From an uncultured Bacilli bacterium (GTDB lineage: Bacteria; Bacillota_I; Bacilli_A; RF39; UBA660), in the NCBI GenBank assembly GCA_947629655.1, contig CANREL010000006.1:20820-84819 (forward strand): a stretch of 64,000 nucleotides of DNA, written 5' to 3'. A program made the position numbers and the translations under genes. Positions within the stretch are counted from its first letter, which is position 1. Every line of letters begins with the position of its first letter. Shown here piece after piece: positions 1-7,766 of this stretch. Under the pieces are notes generated by a model that saw only the letters and a list, made by a program, of their open reading frames with translations, did not search any database and was not told the origin of the DNA.

Positions 1-110
1 TTACCACTACCACTAACACCAGTCATGACAATAAATTTATCTTTTGGAAGCGTCAAATTAATATTTTTTAAATTGTTTTCTCTCGCTCCCTTGATGACAA
101 TCTCATTCAT
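1..110 (-). CDS. uvrA: UvrA, excinuclease ABC subunit A (5' end only)
   Basis: Only the first 36 codons lie in the window; the gene runs off the left edge. Reading leftward from ATG 110, the protein begins [17 protein letters not shown] and continues to TGVSGSGK. This is the typical UvrA N-terminus, with the first ABC Walker A motif. UvrA is the damage-sensing ATPase that loads UvrB in nucleotide excision repair. A GAGGTG ribosome site lies 6 bases before the ATG. The stop of the upstream radical SAM gene is 9 bases away, so the three genes uvrB, radical SAM and uvrA look like one operon. Confidence 0.9.
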   Translation of the reverse strand, partial: MNEIVIKGARENNLKNINLTLPKDKFIVMTGVSGSG

Positions 111-119
111 AATTACACC

Positions 120-956
120 TCATTCAAATCTATCTTTAAAAGTACACTTTTTACATAACTTTTCTACACAAATATTGTTTTCAAAATTATTTTTCATATT
201 CAAAAAACGTTCTGAATTAATAATATCCACAAAACTTGTTGATAAAACATTTCCTAAGTTGATAACTCCTTCTCCATCTAAACAACAAGGAACAACAGTA
301 CCATCAACCAAAATACCTACATGATCAATTGTACCATGACAATAACCATCAGTAGCATGTCTACTCTTCATATTTGGCCATTCAAACATATTAGCTTTGT
401 TGATAAAAATATTATTTGTTATTTTGACATTATCTTCAAACAATATCTTCTTAATAACATCTTCTTCTAAATTGTAATGTTTAATGATTTTAGCTACAAT
501 TTTCTCAGCTTTAGAATCGAGAACATTATCATGTAAAGTCCATAACCTATAACATATATAAATATTGTCTTTCAAATAATCACAAGCACTAAACACCATC
601 TCAAAATAATCCTCTTCATCATTTTCTGAATGGAGAGAAACATTTATTTGTCTAACGCATTTATGTCTCTTTAATACGTCTTTATTTTTATTCAAAAGAG
701 TTCCATTAGTAGTAATGTTAACCGCAATATTGGAATTGTCACAAATATCGAGAAAGACATTGAGATTGGGATTCAACAATGGTTCTCCTTTGACGTGCAA
801 ATATATGTAATCGGTATAAGGCTTAATTTCATCAATGATATGAGAAAAATCAGATACGTTCATGAACTTTTTCTCTCTTTTATTATTGAGACAAAAACTA
901 CAAGATAAATTACATATATTTGTTATCTCTACATAAATTTTTTTAAACTTCTTCAT
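120..956 (-). CDS. radical SAM protein with SPASM-like C-terminus, inside the uvrB-uvrA operon
   Basis: A 278-residue protein. Residues 15-22 read CNLSCSFC, the CxxxCxxC motif that binds the radical-SAM 4Fe-4S cluster. A glycine-rich SAM region (KGEPLLNP) follows. The C-terminal 80 residues have a cysteine pattern (GYCHG, VVPCC, CVEKLCKKC) resembling a SPASM/twitch domain that holds auxiliary Fe-S clusters. Such enzymes often modify peptides or proteins, but the substrate is unknown. The start is 2 bases after the uvrB stop and the stop is 9 bases before uvrA, so it is co-transcribed with excision repair genes. No precursor peptide is visible nearby. Family call is firm; specific function is not recognised. 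Confidence 0.85.
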   Translation of the reverse strand: MKKFKKIYVEITNICNLSCSFCLNNKREKKFMNVSDFSHIIDEIKPYTDYIYLHVKGEPLLNPNLNVFLDICDNSNIAVNITTNGTLLNKNKDVLKRHKCVRQINVSLHSENDEEDYFEMVFSACDYLKDNIYICYRLWTLHDNVLDSKAEKIVAKIIKHYNLEEDVIKKILFEDNVKITNNIFINKANMFEWPNMKSRHATDGYCHGTIDHVGILVDGTVVPCCLDGEGVINLGNVLSTSFVDIINSERFLNMKNNFENNICVEKLCKKCTFKDRFE

Positions 957-958
957 AC

Positions 959-2917
959 TTACTCACTTTTCATTTCAAATAATATATCTCTAAGTTCCAT
1001 AGCTCTTTCAAAGTCGAGGTTCTTAGCAGCTTCACGCATCTCTTGCTCAATCTTTTCAATCGTCTTATCGCGTTCAAGTCTAGTTTGTTTCTTATTAGCT
1101 TTACCAGTTTTCTTTTCATTTTCATCGACATTAGAAATCAATTCTCTTATCTCTTTCGTAATAGTTTGTGGTACGATACCATGTTCTTTATTATATTCTT
1201 CTTGAATGCTACGACGACGAGCTGTTTCTTTCATCGCATAATCCATTGAATCAGTGATGTGATCAGCATACATTATACAACGACCATTACTATTACGAGC
1301 ACATCTTCCCATCGTTTGAATCAAACTGCGACTACTTCTTAAGAATCCCTCTTTATCAGCATCTAATATCGCTATTAAACTGACTTCTGGTATGTCAATT
1401 CCTTCACGAAGCAAGTTTATACCAACGACACAATCATATTTGCCAAGACGCAAATCACGAATGATGCGCATGCGTTCAAGAGTCTTAATCTCAGTGTGAA
1501 GATAAGCTACTTTAATATCTATCTCTTTCAAATAGTTAGATAGTTCTTCAGCCATGCGAATCGTCAAAGTCGTTATCAAAACACGTTCATTTTTTTCAAT
1601 GCGATCTCTTATTTCTCCAACTAAATCATCAATCTGTCCTTCAGTTGGTCGCACTTCAACAATGGGATCCAATAGACCCGTAGGTCTAATTATCTGCTCA
1701 ACAAATTTGTTATTTACGTGTTCTAATTCGTAATCTCCAGGTGTTGCTGAAACATAGATAGCTTGATTGATTTTACTCTCAAATTCCTCATATTTAAGAG
1801 GACGATTATCCAAAGCACTAGGAAGACGAAAACCGTATTCAACAAGATTCATCTTACGTGCTCTATCACCATTATACATACCACGAACTTGAGGAAGTGT
1901 AACATGTGACTCATCAACTACTAACAAAAAATCTTTAGGGAAGAAATCCATTAAAGTAGTTGGAGTCTCCCCTTCTTTTCTTCCTGCCATTGGTCGTGAA
2001 TAGTTCTCAATTCCCGTACAAAAACCTGTCTCACGAAGCATTTCCATATCATAATTAGTTCGTTGTTCAATTCTCTGAGCTTCAATCAATTTATTTTCAC
2101 TTTTGAAATATGCAATGCGCTCTTTCAATTCCTCTTCAATACGTCCAATTGCGGCTTCTAACTTCTCATCACTGATTACGAAGTGACTGGCAGGGAATAA
2201 AGAAATAGTCTTCTTATTGACAAGTATTGCTCCTGTCAAAGTATCTATTTCACTGATGCGATCTATTTCATCACCAAAGAATTCAATGCGATATCCATTA
2301 GTGCGTTCACTAGCAGGAATTATCTCAAGAACATCACCTCTGACTCTAAAAGTACCTCTTTTAAAGTCATAATCATTTCTTTCAAAAAGCATTTCCACTA
2401 ATTTGTTTAAAACATAATCGCGATCAACTTTTTCACCAACACTCAAAGTCAACATCTTATTGCGATATTCATCAACTTCTCCAATACCATAAATGCAAGA
2501 GACAGAAGCAACGACAATGACATCATCACTAGAGATCAATGAACTAGTCGCATAATGACGTAACTCATCAATTTCATCATTGATAGATGAATCTTTTTCA
2601 ATATATGTATCAGTAGATGGAACATATGCTTCTGGTTGATAATAATCGTAATATGATACAAAATAACATACATGATTATCAGGAAATAGTTCTTTAAGTT
2701 CACCATATAATTGTCCAGCAAGTGTCTTATTATGAGCTAAAACAAGAGTTGGTTTATTAACCTCTTTAATGACATTAGCAATAGTAAATGTTTTACCAGT
2801 TCCCGTTGCTCCTAATAAAACTTGTTCTTTCTTACCGGCTTTGATACCAGCAACTAACTCTTTAATAGCTTCTGGTTGGTCCCCACTAGGTTTAAATTTT
2901 GATACCAAATTGAACAT
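959..2917 (-). CDS. uvrB: UvrB, excinuclease ABC subunit B
   Basis: At 652 residues it has the usual UvrB length. UvrB verifies DNA damage handed over by UvrA and positions UvrC for incision. Walker A GATGTGKT is at residues 36-43. The beta-hairpin that inserts between the strands ([12 protein letters not shown]) starts near residue 89. Helicase motifs DESH and QTMGRCARN follow. The last 30 residues form the UVR motif ([21 protein letters not shown]) that binds UvrC. The ATG is preceded by GGGAGATGG, a good ribosome site. It is the first gene of the uvrB-radical SAM-uvrA operon. Confidence 0.98.
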   Translation of the reverse strand: MFNLVSKFKPSGDQPEAIKELVAGIKAGKKEQVLLGATGTGKTFTIANVIKEVNKPTLVLAHNKTLAGQLYGELKELFPDNHVCYFVSYYDYYQPEAYVPSTDTYIEKDSSINDEIDELRHYATSSLISSDDVIVVASVSCIYGIGEVDEYRNKMLTLSVGEKVDRDYVLNKLVEMLFERNDYDFKRGTFRVRGDVLEIIPASERTNGYRIEFFGDEIDRISEIDTLTGAILVNKKTISLFPASHFVISDEKLEAAIGRIEEELKERIAYFKSENKLIEAQRIEQRTNYDMEMLRETGFCTGIENYSRPMAGRKEGETPTTLMDFFPKDFLLVVDESHVTLPQVRGMYNGDRARKMNLVEYGFRLPSALDNRPLKYEEFESKINQAIYVSATPGDYELEHVNNKFVEQIIRPTGLLDPIVEVRPTEGQIDDLVGEIRDRIEKNERVLITTLTIRMAEELSNYLKEIDIKVAYLHTEIKTLERMRIIRDLRLGKYDCVVGINLLREGIDIPEVSLIAILDADKEGFLRSSRSLIQTMGRCARNSNGRCIMYADHITDSMDYAMKETARRRSIQEEYNKEHGIVPQTITKEIRELISNVDENEKKTGKANKKQTRLERDKTIEKIEQEMREAAKNLDFERAMELRDILFEMKSE

Positions 2918-2945
2918 ATTTCCATCTCCCTAAAAAGTCACTCAT

Positions 2946-2974
2946 ATTTTACCACTTTTGTTTTATTTTAACAA
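2946..2974 (-). promoter_or_regulatory. putative promoter of uvrB
   Basis: On the minus strand TTGTTA (2969-2974) is separated by 17 bases from TAAAAT (2946-2951). It lies about 30 bases upstream of the uvrB start. I see no clear LexA or DinR operator in the 176-base gap. Inferred from sequence only. Confidence 0.5.
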
Positions 2975-3093
2975 CTTACAATTTTTACCAAAAATTAAGT
3001 ACCTAACAATACACTTTACAAAGAAATGTTAATCAAAAAATATTAGTTAGTAAAAGTATAAATATTTATGTTATATTATATATAGGTGTTTAT

Positions 3094-4005
3094 ATGGATA
3101 ATAATCAAAATATTAATGAAATTTCACTTCAATATTTAGAAAATATCCGTCAAGAAATACAACGAGAAAAAAGAACAACAAAAGTAATTGGATTTTCTAT
3201 AAGTATTGTTTCAATGCTGCTATTAAAGAATATAGTTGCACTTATGATTGGATTTACAATCACTTTAGCCTTCGAAACTTGCTTTACGTATAAAAAAGTT
3301 AATGACTACAAAATACAATATAAAAAATTAGTAGTTGTCGATGTATTTAAGAGACTGTTCACAAACATAACATACATTCCTGAAAAAGGTATCAGTTATA
3401 ATGAAATTAAATCTACTAATATGGTCGATATGGGTAATCGCTTTTATTCAAATGATTACTTATCAGCAACGTATAATAACATCCACTTTGAAACATCAGA
3501 TGTCAATATTGAAGAAGAACATACTGATAGTGAAGGTCATACTCATACAGTAACCCTATTTAGAGGACAATGGTATATATTTGACTTCAATAAAATGTTT
3601 AAATCAAATATTGAAGTATGTAGTAAATATTTTACCGCTAATAAAGCAAAAGGATTATTCAGTTCCTCCAATCTACACAAAATTGAATTAGAAGACGTTG
3701 ATTTCAATAATAATTTTGTCGCTTATTCAGATAATGATTTAGAAGCTTTCTATATATTGACACCAAGTTTAATTCAAAGAATAAAAGATCTAAAAAATAG
3801 AATAAATGCCCAAATCATCCTTTGCTTTGTTGACAATAAATTACATCTAGGCGTTAACACTGGAAAAGATCTATTTGAACCAAAGATAAGTGAACCAGTA
3901 AACGCTGAAAAATATGGAAATGAAACAATGCAATCTACGCGTAACATAATAAATTTTATTAATGATTTACAATTAGATAATGATTTGTTTAGAAGGGAGG
4001 TGTAG
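3094..4005 (+). CDS. DUF3137-family membrane protein
   Basis: A 303-residue protein with two hydrophobic segments at about residues 29-60, then a long soluble C-terminal part. It carries the DUF3137 hallmark stretches GNRFYSNDYLSA and TVTLFRGQWYIFDF. No enzyme function is known for this family. It is followed directly by a lemA gene, a pairing common in Bacillota. Ribosome site AGGTG lies 7 bases before ATG 3094. The gene pair is transcribed toward the origin, against the prevailing leading-strand orientation of this side. Confidence 0.75.
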   Translation: MDNNQNINEISLQYLENIRQEIQREKRTTKVIGFSISIVSMLLLKNIVALMIGFTITLAFETCFTYKKVNDYKIQYKKLVVVDVFKRLFTNITYIPEKGISYNEIKSTNMVDMGNRFYSNDYLSATYNNIHFETSDVNIEEEHTDSEGHTHTVTLFRGQWYIFDFNKMFKSNIEVCSKYFTANKAKGLFSSSNLHKIELEDVDFNNNFVAYSDNDLEAFYILTPSLIQRIKDLKNRINAQIILCFVDNKLHLGVNTGKDLFEPKISEPVNAEKYGNETMQSTRNIINFINDLQLDNDLFRREV

Positions 4006-4006
4006 T

Positions 4007-4549
4007 ATGGAGATCGTTATTGCAATAATCATAATAGTTATTGTTGCTATTTTGATTTGGTACATATCTGTATCCAATAAACTTAATAGAGCATTGGTTA
4101 AAATAGATGAAGCCAACTCTGGTATCGATGTAGCTCTAACTAAAAGATATGATGTTTTGACAAAAATGATGGATGTCGTAAAAGCATACGCTAAGCATGA
4201 AAAAGAAGTATTATTTGAAGTAGTACAATTGCGAAGCAATATGACAATGGAAGAGAAGAAAACAGAAAATGAAAAAATGAATCACAATTTTGATCAAATA
4301 AAATTATTAGCAGAAAATTATCCAGAATTGCGATCAAATGAAAATTACAACACATTGCAACTAGCAATATCAGATGTTGAAGAACATTTACAAGCAGCAA
4401 GAAGAATGTACAATTCAAACGTATCTATTCTAAATCAAGCATTAGTAACTTTCCCAACTAGTATCGTTGCTAATTCCAAAGGAATCACTAAAAGAGAATT
4501 CTTTGAGGCAGAAGAGAAAAAAAGAGAAGATGTAAAAATTGATCTATAA
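4007..4549 (+). CDS. LemA family protein
   Basis: A 180-residue protein with one N-terminal membrane anchor (residues 2-24) followed by a helical cytosolic or exposed domain. The segment around KIDEANSGIDVALTKRYD matches the LemA family pattern of paired helices after the anchor. The start at 4007 is chosen because GGGAGG lies just upstream and overlaps the stop of the DUF3137 gene (one base separates stop and start). An earlier in-frame ATG at 3980 would precede this ribosome site. The role of LemA proteins is not established. Confidence 0.88.
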   Translation: MEIVIAIIIIVIVAILIWYISVSNKLNRALVKIDEANSGIDVALTKRYDVLTKMMDVVKAYAKHEKEVLFEVVQLRSNMTMEEKKTENEKMNHNFDQIKLLAENYPELRSNENYNTLQLAISDVEEHLQAARRMYNSNVSILNQALVTFPTSIVANSKGITKREFFEAEEKKREDVKIDL

Positions 4550-4551
4550 GA

Positions 4552-4583
4552 AAAGATTTCAAATTTAAATTGAAATCTTTTTT
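4552..4583 (+). terminator. Rho-independent terminator after lemA
   Basis: Inverted repeat AAAGATTTCA / TGAAATCTTT (4552-4561 and 4571-4580) followed by a run of T. It sits between converging genes and is A-rich on the other side, so it may serve both strands. Confidence 0.8.
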
Positions 4584-4589
4584 ATTTAC

Positions 4590-5114
4590 TTATTTAACTT
4601 TTTTAATTGGAGTAGAAGTAAACTTATATGTATCATTAAATTCATCTTCACCTATTGCATAGACATCAGTTGGATTAGCAGGATCCATTAATAAATAACC
4701 ACCAGCATTAACTCTTTGAATATCTCCTCCCCACATAGGTGGAGCAAATTCTAAATCATCACCAATTTGAGCAGCAAGCATAGGACCTTCCTTTGGCTTA
4801 TACACACCTTCTTGAAGAGAATCAACTTCATACTTTTTCTTAAATACTGAATCCGTAACAACCCATCTTTCTGGTCCATTTACATTTTGAACGATCCAAT
4901 TAGGTTGACCAGTTTTTTCATCAATACCTACAACACGTTCTTCAGTTTCAACTGTTCCATCAGCTAAAACAGTTTGTATTTTGCTTTCAGGATTTCCTTG
5001 AACAGCTATTACTCTTTTAAACTTGATAGCTTCAGCGAAAGATAAGCTCCCATCTTTTATTTTTTTAGATACATAACTTAAAATATCCACTTTTTCATAA
5101 TTTCTTTCTGTCAT
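4590..5114 (-). CDS. unrecognised small protein under a manganese riboswitch
   Basis: A 174-residue soluble protein with no signal peptide or membrane segment. The start at 5114 (MTERNYEKVD) is set by GAGGAGGA just upstream; an in-frame extension further upstream would run into leader hairpins. The first third holds a helical stretch and GNPESKIQTVLADGTVETEE. The rest shows two repeated-looking units, each ending in a pattern like WVVTDSVFKKKYEV and VYAIGEDEFNDTYKF. This is reminiscent of small PGDYG-type domains seen in phage and bacterial proteins, but I cannot assign a function. Its only visible regulation is the yybP-ykoY leader upstream, which suggests a link to manganese. Confidence 0.75.
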   Translation of the reverse strand: MTERNYEKVDILSYVSKKIKDGSLSFAEAIKFKRVIAVQGNPESKIQTVLADGTVETEERVVGIDEKTGQPNWIVQNVNGPERWVVTDSVFKKKYEVDSLQEGVYKPKEGPMLAAQIGDDLEFAPPMWGGDIQRVNAGGYLLMDPANPTDVYAIGEDEFNDTYKFTSTPIKKVK

Positions 5115-5146
5115 TTTATTTTCCTCCTCATTTATAATTTCATCAA

Positions 5147-5176
5147 AGAAAATAAAAACTTCACATTTAGTGAAGT
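5147..5176 (-). terminator. second hairpin in the riboswitch leader, terminator-like
   Basis: On the minus strand ACTTCAC-TAAAT-GTGAAGT is followed by TTTTTATTTT. It lies between the riboswitch terminator and the start of the downstream gene. The 9-base segment GACTTCACT that contains its 5' arm is also perfectly complementary to AGTGAAGTC in the first terminator, so the two hairpins can exclude each other. Confidence 0.6.
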
Positions 5177-5194
5177 CAAATAAATAACAGAAAC

Positions 5195-5228
5195 AAAAAA
5201 AACAAGACTTCACTAATGCAAAGTCTTG
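5195..5228 (-). terminator. riboswitch expression-platform terminator
   Basis: Minus-strand hairpin CAAGACTT / AAGTCTTG (8 bp, 10-base loop) followed by eight T. Its 5' arm overlaps the 3' side of aptamer helix P1 (CAAGACTTTG), so aptamer folding would prevent termination: the ON-switch arrangement known for this riboswitch class. Confidence 0.85.
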
Positions 5229-5326
5229 TCACAACCAAATGGTTGATATGATGCGGATACAAAGTATCGAAATGACGCATCACATATATAAATCAAAGAT
5301 TTATATCAACTACTCCCCTTGATGCT
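5216..5326 (-). promoter_or_regulatory. yybP-ykoY (manganese-sensing) riboswitch aptamer
   Basis: The minus strand shows the class hallmarks in order: CAAGGGGAGTAG; a hairpin (ATATAAATC / GATTTATAT); GCGTCA followed by hairpin GATAC / GTATC closed by GATGCG / CGCATC; a further stem CAACC / GGTTG; then GTGACAAGACTTTGC. The final CUUUG can pair with the initial CAAGG to close P1. The family binds Mn2+ and turns on genes for manganese homeostasis. Here it precedes an unrecognised soluble protein rather than an exporter. Confidence 0.88.
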
Positions 5327-5330
5327 GTTA

Positions 5331-5359
5331 ATTATATCATGATATTATCATTTTGTCAA
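5331..5359 (-). promoter_or_regulatory. consensus sigma-A promoter of the riboswitch transcript
   Basis: TTGACA (5354-5359) and TATAAT (5331-5336) on the minus strand with exactly 17 bases between. Both hexamers are perfect. Transcription would begin around 5324, directly at the riboswitch. Confidence 0.88.
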
Positions 5360-5367
5360 TAACAAAC

Positions 5368-5394
5368 AAAAAAAGAAAAGATATCAATCTTTTC
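5368..5394 (-). terminator. terminator of the histidine kinase gene
   Basis: GAAAAGAT-TGAT-ATCTTTTC followed by seven T on the minus strand. The kinase stop codon lies in its loop. Confidence 0.8.
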
Positions 5395-7699
5395 CTAAAT
5401 ATTTTTTACATATAGATACATATTTATCAATCTTAACTAACAATGAATCATAATTATTATTAACAAAGTCAACATCATTAGCTTTACTCTTCAATTCATG
5501 TTCATAACAAGTATCTGCTAAAGACATAATTCCCAAATATTTACAATCACTTTTTATCGCATGAACAATGATAGCATAATTAGGCATATCACTCTTCTCT
5601 TTAAAATCCTTCAATTTTGGTAAACGTTCATCTATCTCTTTAACAAACTCTTCCATAGTTTCATCATACAATTCCATATCACCAAGAAGTTCAAGTCCAT
5701 GATTTACATCAATGTTATTTGACTCTAGGAATTCTTTAGTATGATTATTTTCAGTTGTTAAAGCTGGATTAGGAGTTGGTTTTACTTCAACAGGTGTCGT
5801 CTCTTCAATAACTTTTTTCTCATTTGTATTATCATTATATGTAACATTAATTTCTAAACTTGTTTTTTCATCACGCTTAGCTGTAACAGGAGTTGACTTT
5901 TTAAAGACAAGATTAAATGATTTAATCATTGCTTCTTTTTCAATTGGTTTAGATAAGTAATCGGTAAAGCCTTCACCAAGATATTTTTCGCGCATACCTG
6001 TTATAGCATTAGCTGTTAAAACAATAACTGGCATGTTGAAAGAAGATATTTCTTTTAATTTTTTAAAAGCCTCTGTACCACTCATTTTAGGCATCATATC
6101 ATCCATTAGAATTAGATCAAACTTTTCACCAGCTTGTACTTTATCTATACAAGAGAATCCACTATCACAGCATTCAACAAGAGCATTATATCTTTGAAGT
6201 AATTTAGTTGCAACTTTAAGATTTAATGGATTATCATCAACAACAAGAATACGTTTATTACTTAAATCAATTGTATCAGGAACACTGACTTCTTCTTTTA
6301 TATCAATATTATCTATTCTTTGATCAAGAGTTGCCGTAAATTTAGAACCTTCACCATAAACAGTATGAACAATAATATTTCCACCCATTAGTTCAAGTAA
6401 TTGTTTAGTTAATGCAAGTCCTAAACCAGTTCCTTCAATAGTAGTATTTCGATCTTCATCAATTCTTTGGAACTTAGTAAATAACTTATCTACATTTTCA
6501 GGTTTCATTCCACGACCAGAATCTTCTACTGAAATGATTAAGCGACAATTATTATCTTTTTTAACGCAACTAACAGTATATTTTACAAAACCTTTATCAG
6601 TATATTTATAGGCATTACTAAGTAAATTAGTAACAACTTTCTTAATATTAGCTTTATCTCCATATAAAGTCTTAGGTAAATCTTCAGCTATTGATACTTG
6701 GAAATCAAGAGCTTTTTCATTCATCTTAGGAGTAATCAATTTACCAAGATCAGTAAATAATTCTTTTGGATTATAATCAGAATTAATAATTTCTAATTTA
6801 CCAGCTTCAATCTTTGAAATATCAAGAATACTATTAACTATTTCCAATAAAGTATTAGAAGCACTAATAATATCTTTAGCATTTTCTTTAGCATCTTCCA
6901 AAGTAGATGATTGTTCTATTTCATCACTAAATCCAACAATAGCATTCAATGGAGTACGAATTTCATGTGACATATTACTCAAGAAATCTGTTTTAGCAGC
7001 ATTAGCCTTATCAGCAGTATCTTTAGCAATCTCTAATTGTTGAATCATTTTAACGTCAGGATTTTCTATAGTGAAATACATAACAAAAGTTGTCAAGACT
7101 AATAATGGAGTCAATAAAAAATATTCTGGATTTAAACTTTGAAAAACAAGAACAAATATCCCAATAACAAACAATACGGCGACAGGAATATATTTTTTAT
7201 CTAATATATTTTTGTGATTTTTTATTAAGACAAATATTATAACCAAATCTACTACAGCAGAAACAGCATAAACAATGCTAGTTGGAATTCCAGCAGGTAT
7301 ATAAAGACTTTTCTTAACAGTATAACTCATTGGGAAAATAAAGACTAAAAAAGATAAAATCAAATAAATATAAAAACCTATTTTAATCTTTTTATTTTTA
7401 GAATCAGTAACATTATAGGAAACAGCCATTACATATAAGAAAAATAATGCAATCCATGTCAAATATAAAAACAAAATAAATTTCATAAAAATAGAATAAG
7501 AAAGTGAGGTATAAGAAATATTAAACTTCAGCAATACATAGCTAAAGATCTCAACTATGACATTAAAAAAATTAGTAATTATAATAGAAGCATATATATT
7601 ATTTTCAAACGTCATAATCCTTTTTTTTGAAAAATAAACAACTACCAACAATGATATATTAACAAGGCAGCATATAGAAACAATAATATTACCACTCAT
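5384..7699 (-). CDS. hybrid sensor histidine kinase (membrane, HisKA-HATPase-REC-Hpt)
   Basis: A 771-residue protein with a complete phosphorelay in one chain. Residues 1-212 contain about seven or eight membrane helices. HisKA follows with SNMSHEIRTPLN, phospho-acceptor H245. The HATPase domain shows the N-box (around 358-362), DSGRGM (393-398) and GTGLGLAL (423-430). The receiver domain starts at KRILVVDDN with phospho-Asp near D533 and K584. The Hpt domain is at the C-terminus (IIVHAIKSDCKYLG, H713). No response regulator with an output domain is adjacent, so the final target is unknown. The membrane region would sense an unidentified signal. It is a single-gene unit, with terminators on both sides. 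Confidence 0.92.
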   Translation of the reverse strand: MSGNIIVSICCLVNISLLVVVYFSKKRIMTFENNIYASIIITNFFNVIVEIFSYVLLKFNISYTSLSYSIFMKFILFLYLTWIALFFLYVMAVSYNVTDSKNKKIKIGFYIYLILSFLVFIFPMSYTVKKSLYIPAGIPTSIVYAVSAVVDLVIIFVLIKNHKNILDKKYIPVAVLFVIGIFVLVFQSLNPEYFLLTPLLVLTTFVMYFTIENPDVKMIQQLEIAKDTADKANAAKTDFLSNMSHEIRTPLNAIVGFSDEIEQSSTLEDAKENAKDIISASNTLLEIVNSILDISKIEAGKLEIINSDYNPKELFTDLGKLITPKMNEKALDFQVSIAEDLPKTLYGDKANIKKVVTNLLSNAYKYTDKGFVKYTVSCVKKDNNCRLIISVEDSGRGMKPENVDKLFTKFQRIDEDRNTTIEGTGLGLALTKQLLELMGGNIIVHTVYGEGSKFTATLDQRIDNIDIKEEVSVPDTIDLSNKRILVVDDNPLNLKVATKLLQRYNALVECCDSGFSCIDKVQAGEKFDLILMDDMMPKMSGTEAFKKLKEISSFNMPVIVLTANAITGMREKYLGEGFTDYLSKPIEKEAMIKSFNLVFKKSTPVTAKRDEKTSLEINVTYNDNTNEKKVIEETTPVEVKPTPNPALTTENNHTKEFLESNNIDVNHGLELLGDMELYDETMEEFVKEIDERLPKLKDFKEKSDMPNYAIIVHAIKSDCKYLGIMSLADTCYEHELKSKANDVDFVNNNYDSLLVKIDKYVSICKKYLGKD

Positions 7700-7717
7700 A
7701 TATTTTCACCTACGATA

Positions 7718-7723
7718 ATTATA
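7718..7723 (-). promoter_or_regulatory. putative -10 element for the histidine kinase gene
   Basis: TATAAT on the minus strand in the 56-base gap after the upstream gene's terminator. It is about 18 bases before the kinase ATG. No good -35 is visible because the terminator occupies that place. Confidence 0.35.
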
Positions 7724-7731
7724 CACTAATT

Positions 7732-7766
7732 AAAAAAAAAGAAAAAGAAGCTATTCTACTTTTTCT
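7732..7766 (-). terminator. terminator of the acyl-CoA synthetase-like gene
   Basis: Minus-strand arms AGAAAAAG / CTTTTTCT followed by eight or more T. The stop codon of the gene is inside the hairpin. Confidence 0.75.

Noticed and set aside
25..324. A 99-codon plus-strand frame at the left edge.
   Set aside because: It overlaps uvrA and the radical SAM gene, which are clear on the minus strand; it has no ribosome site or family features.
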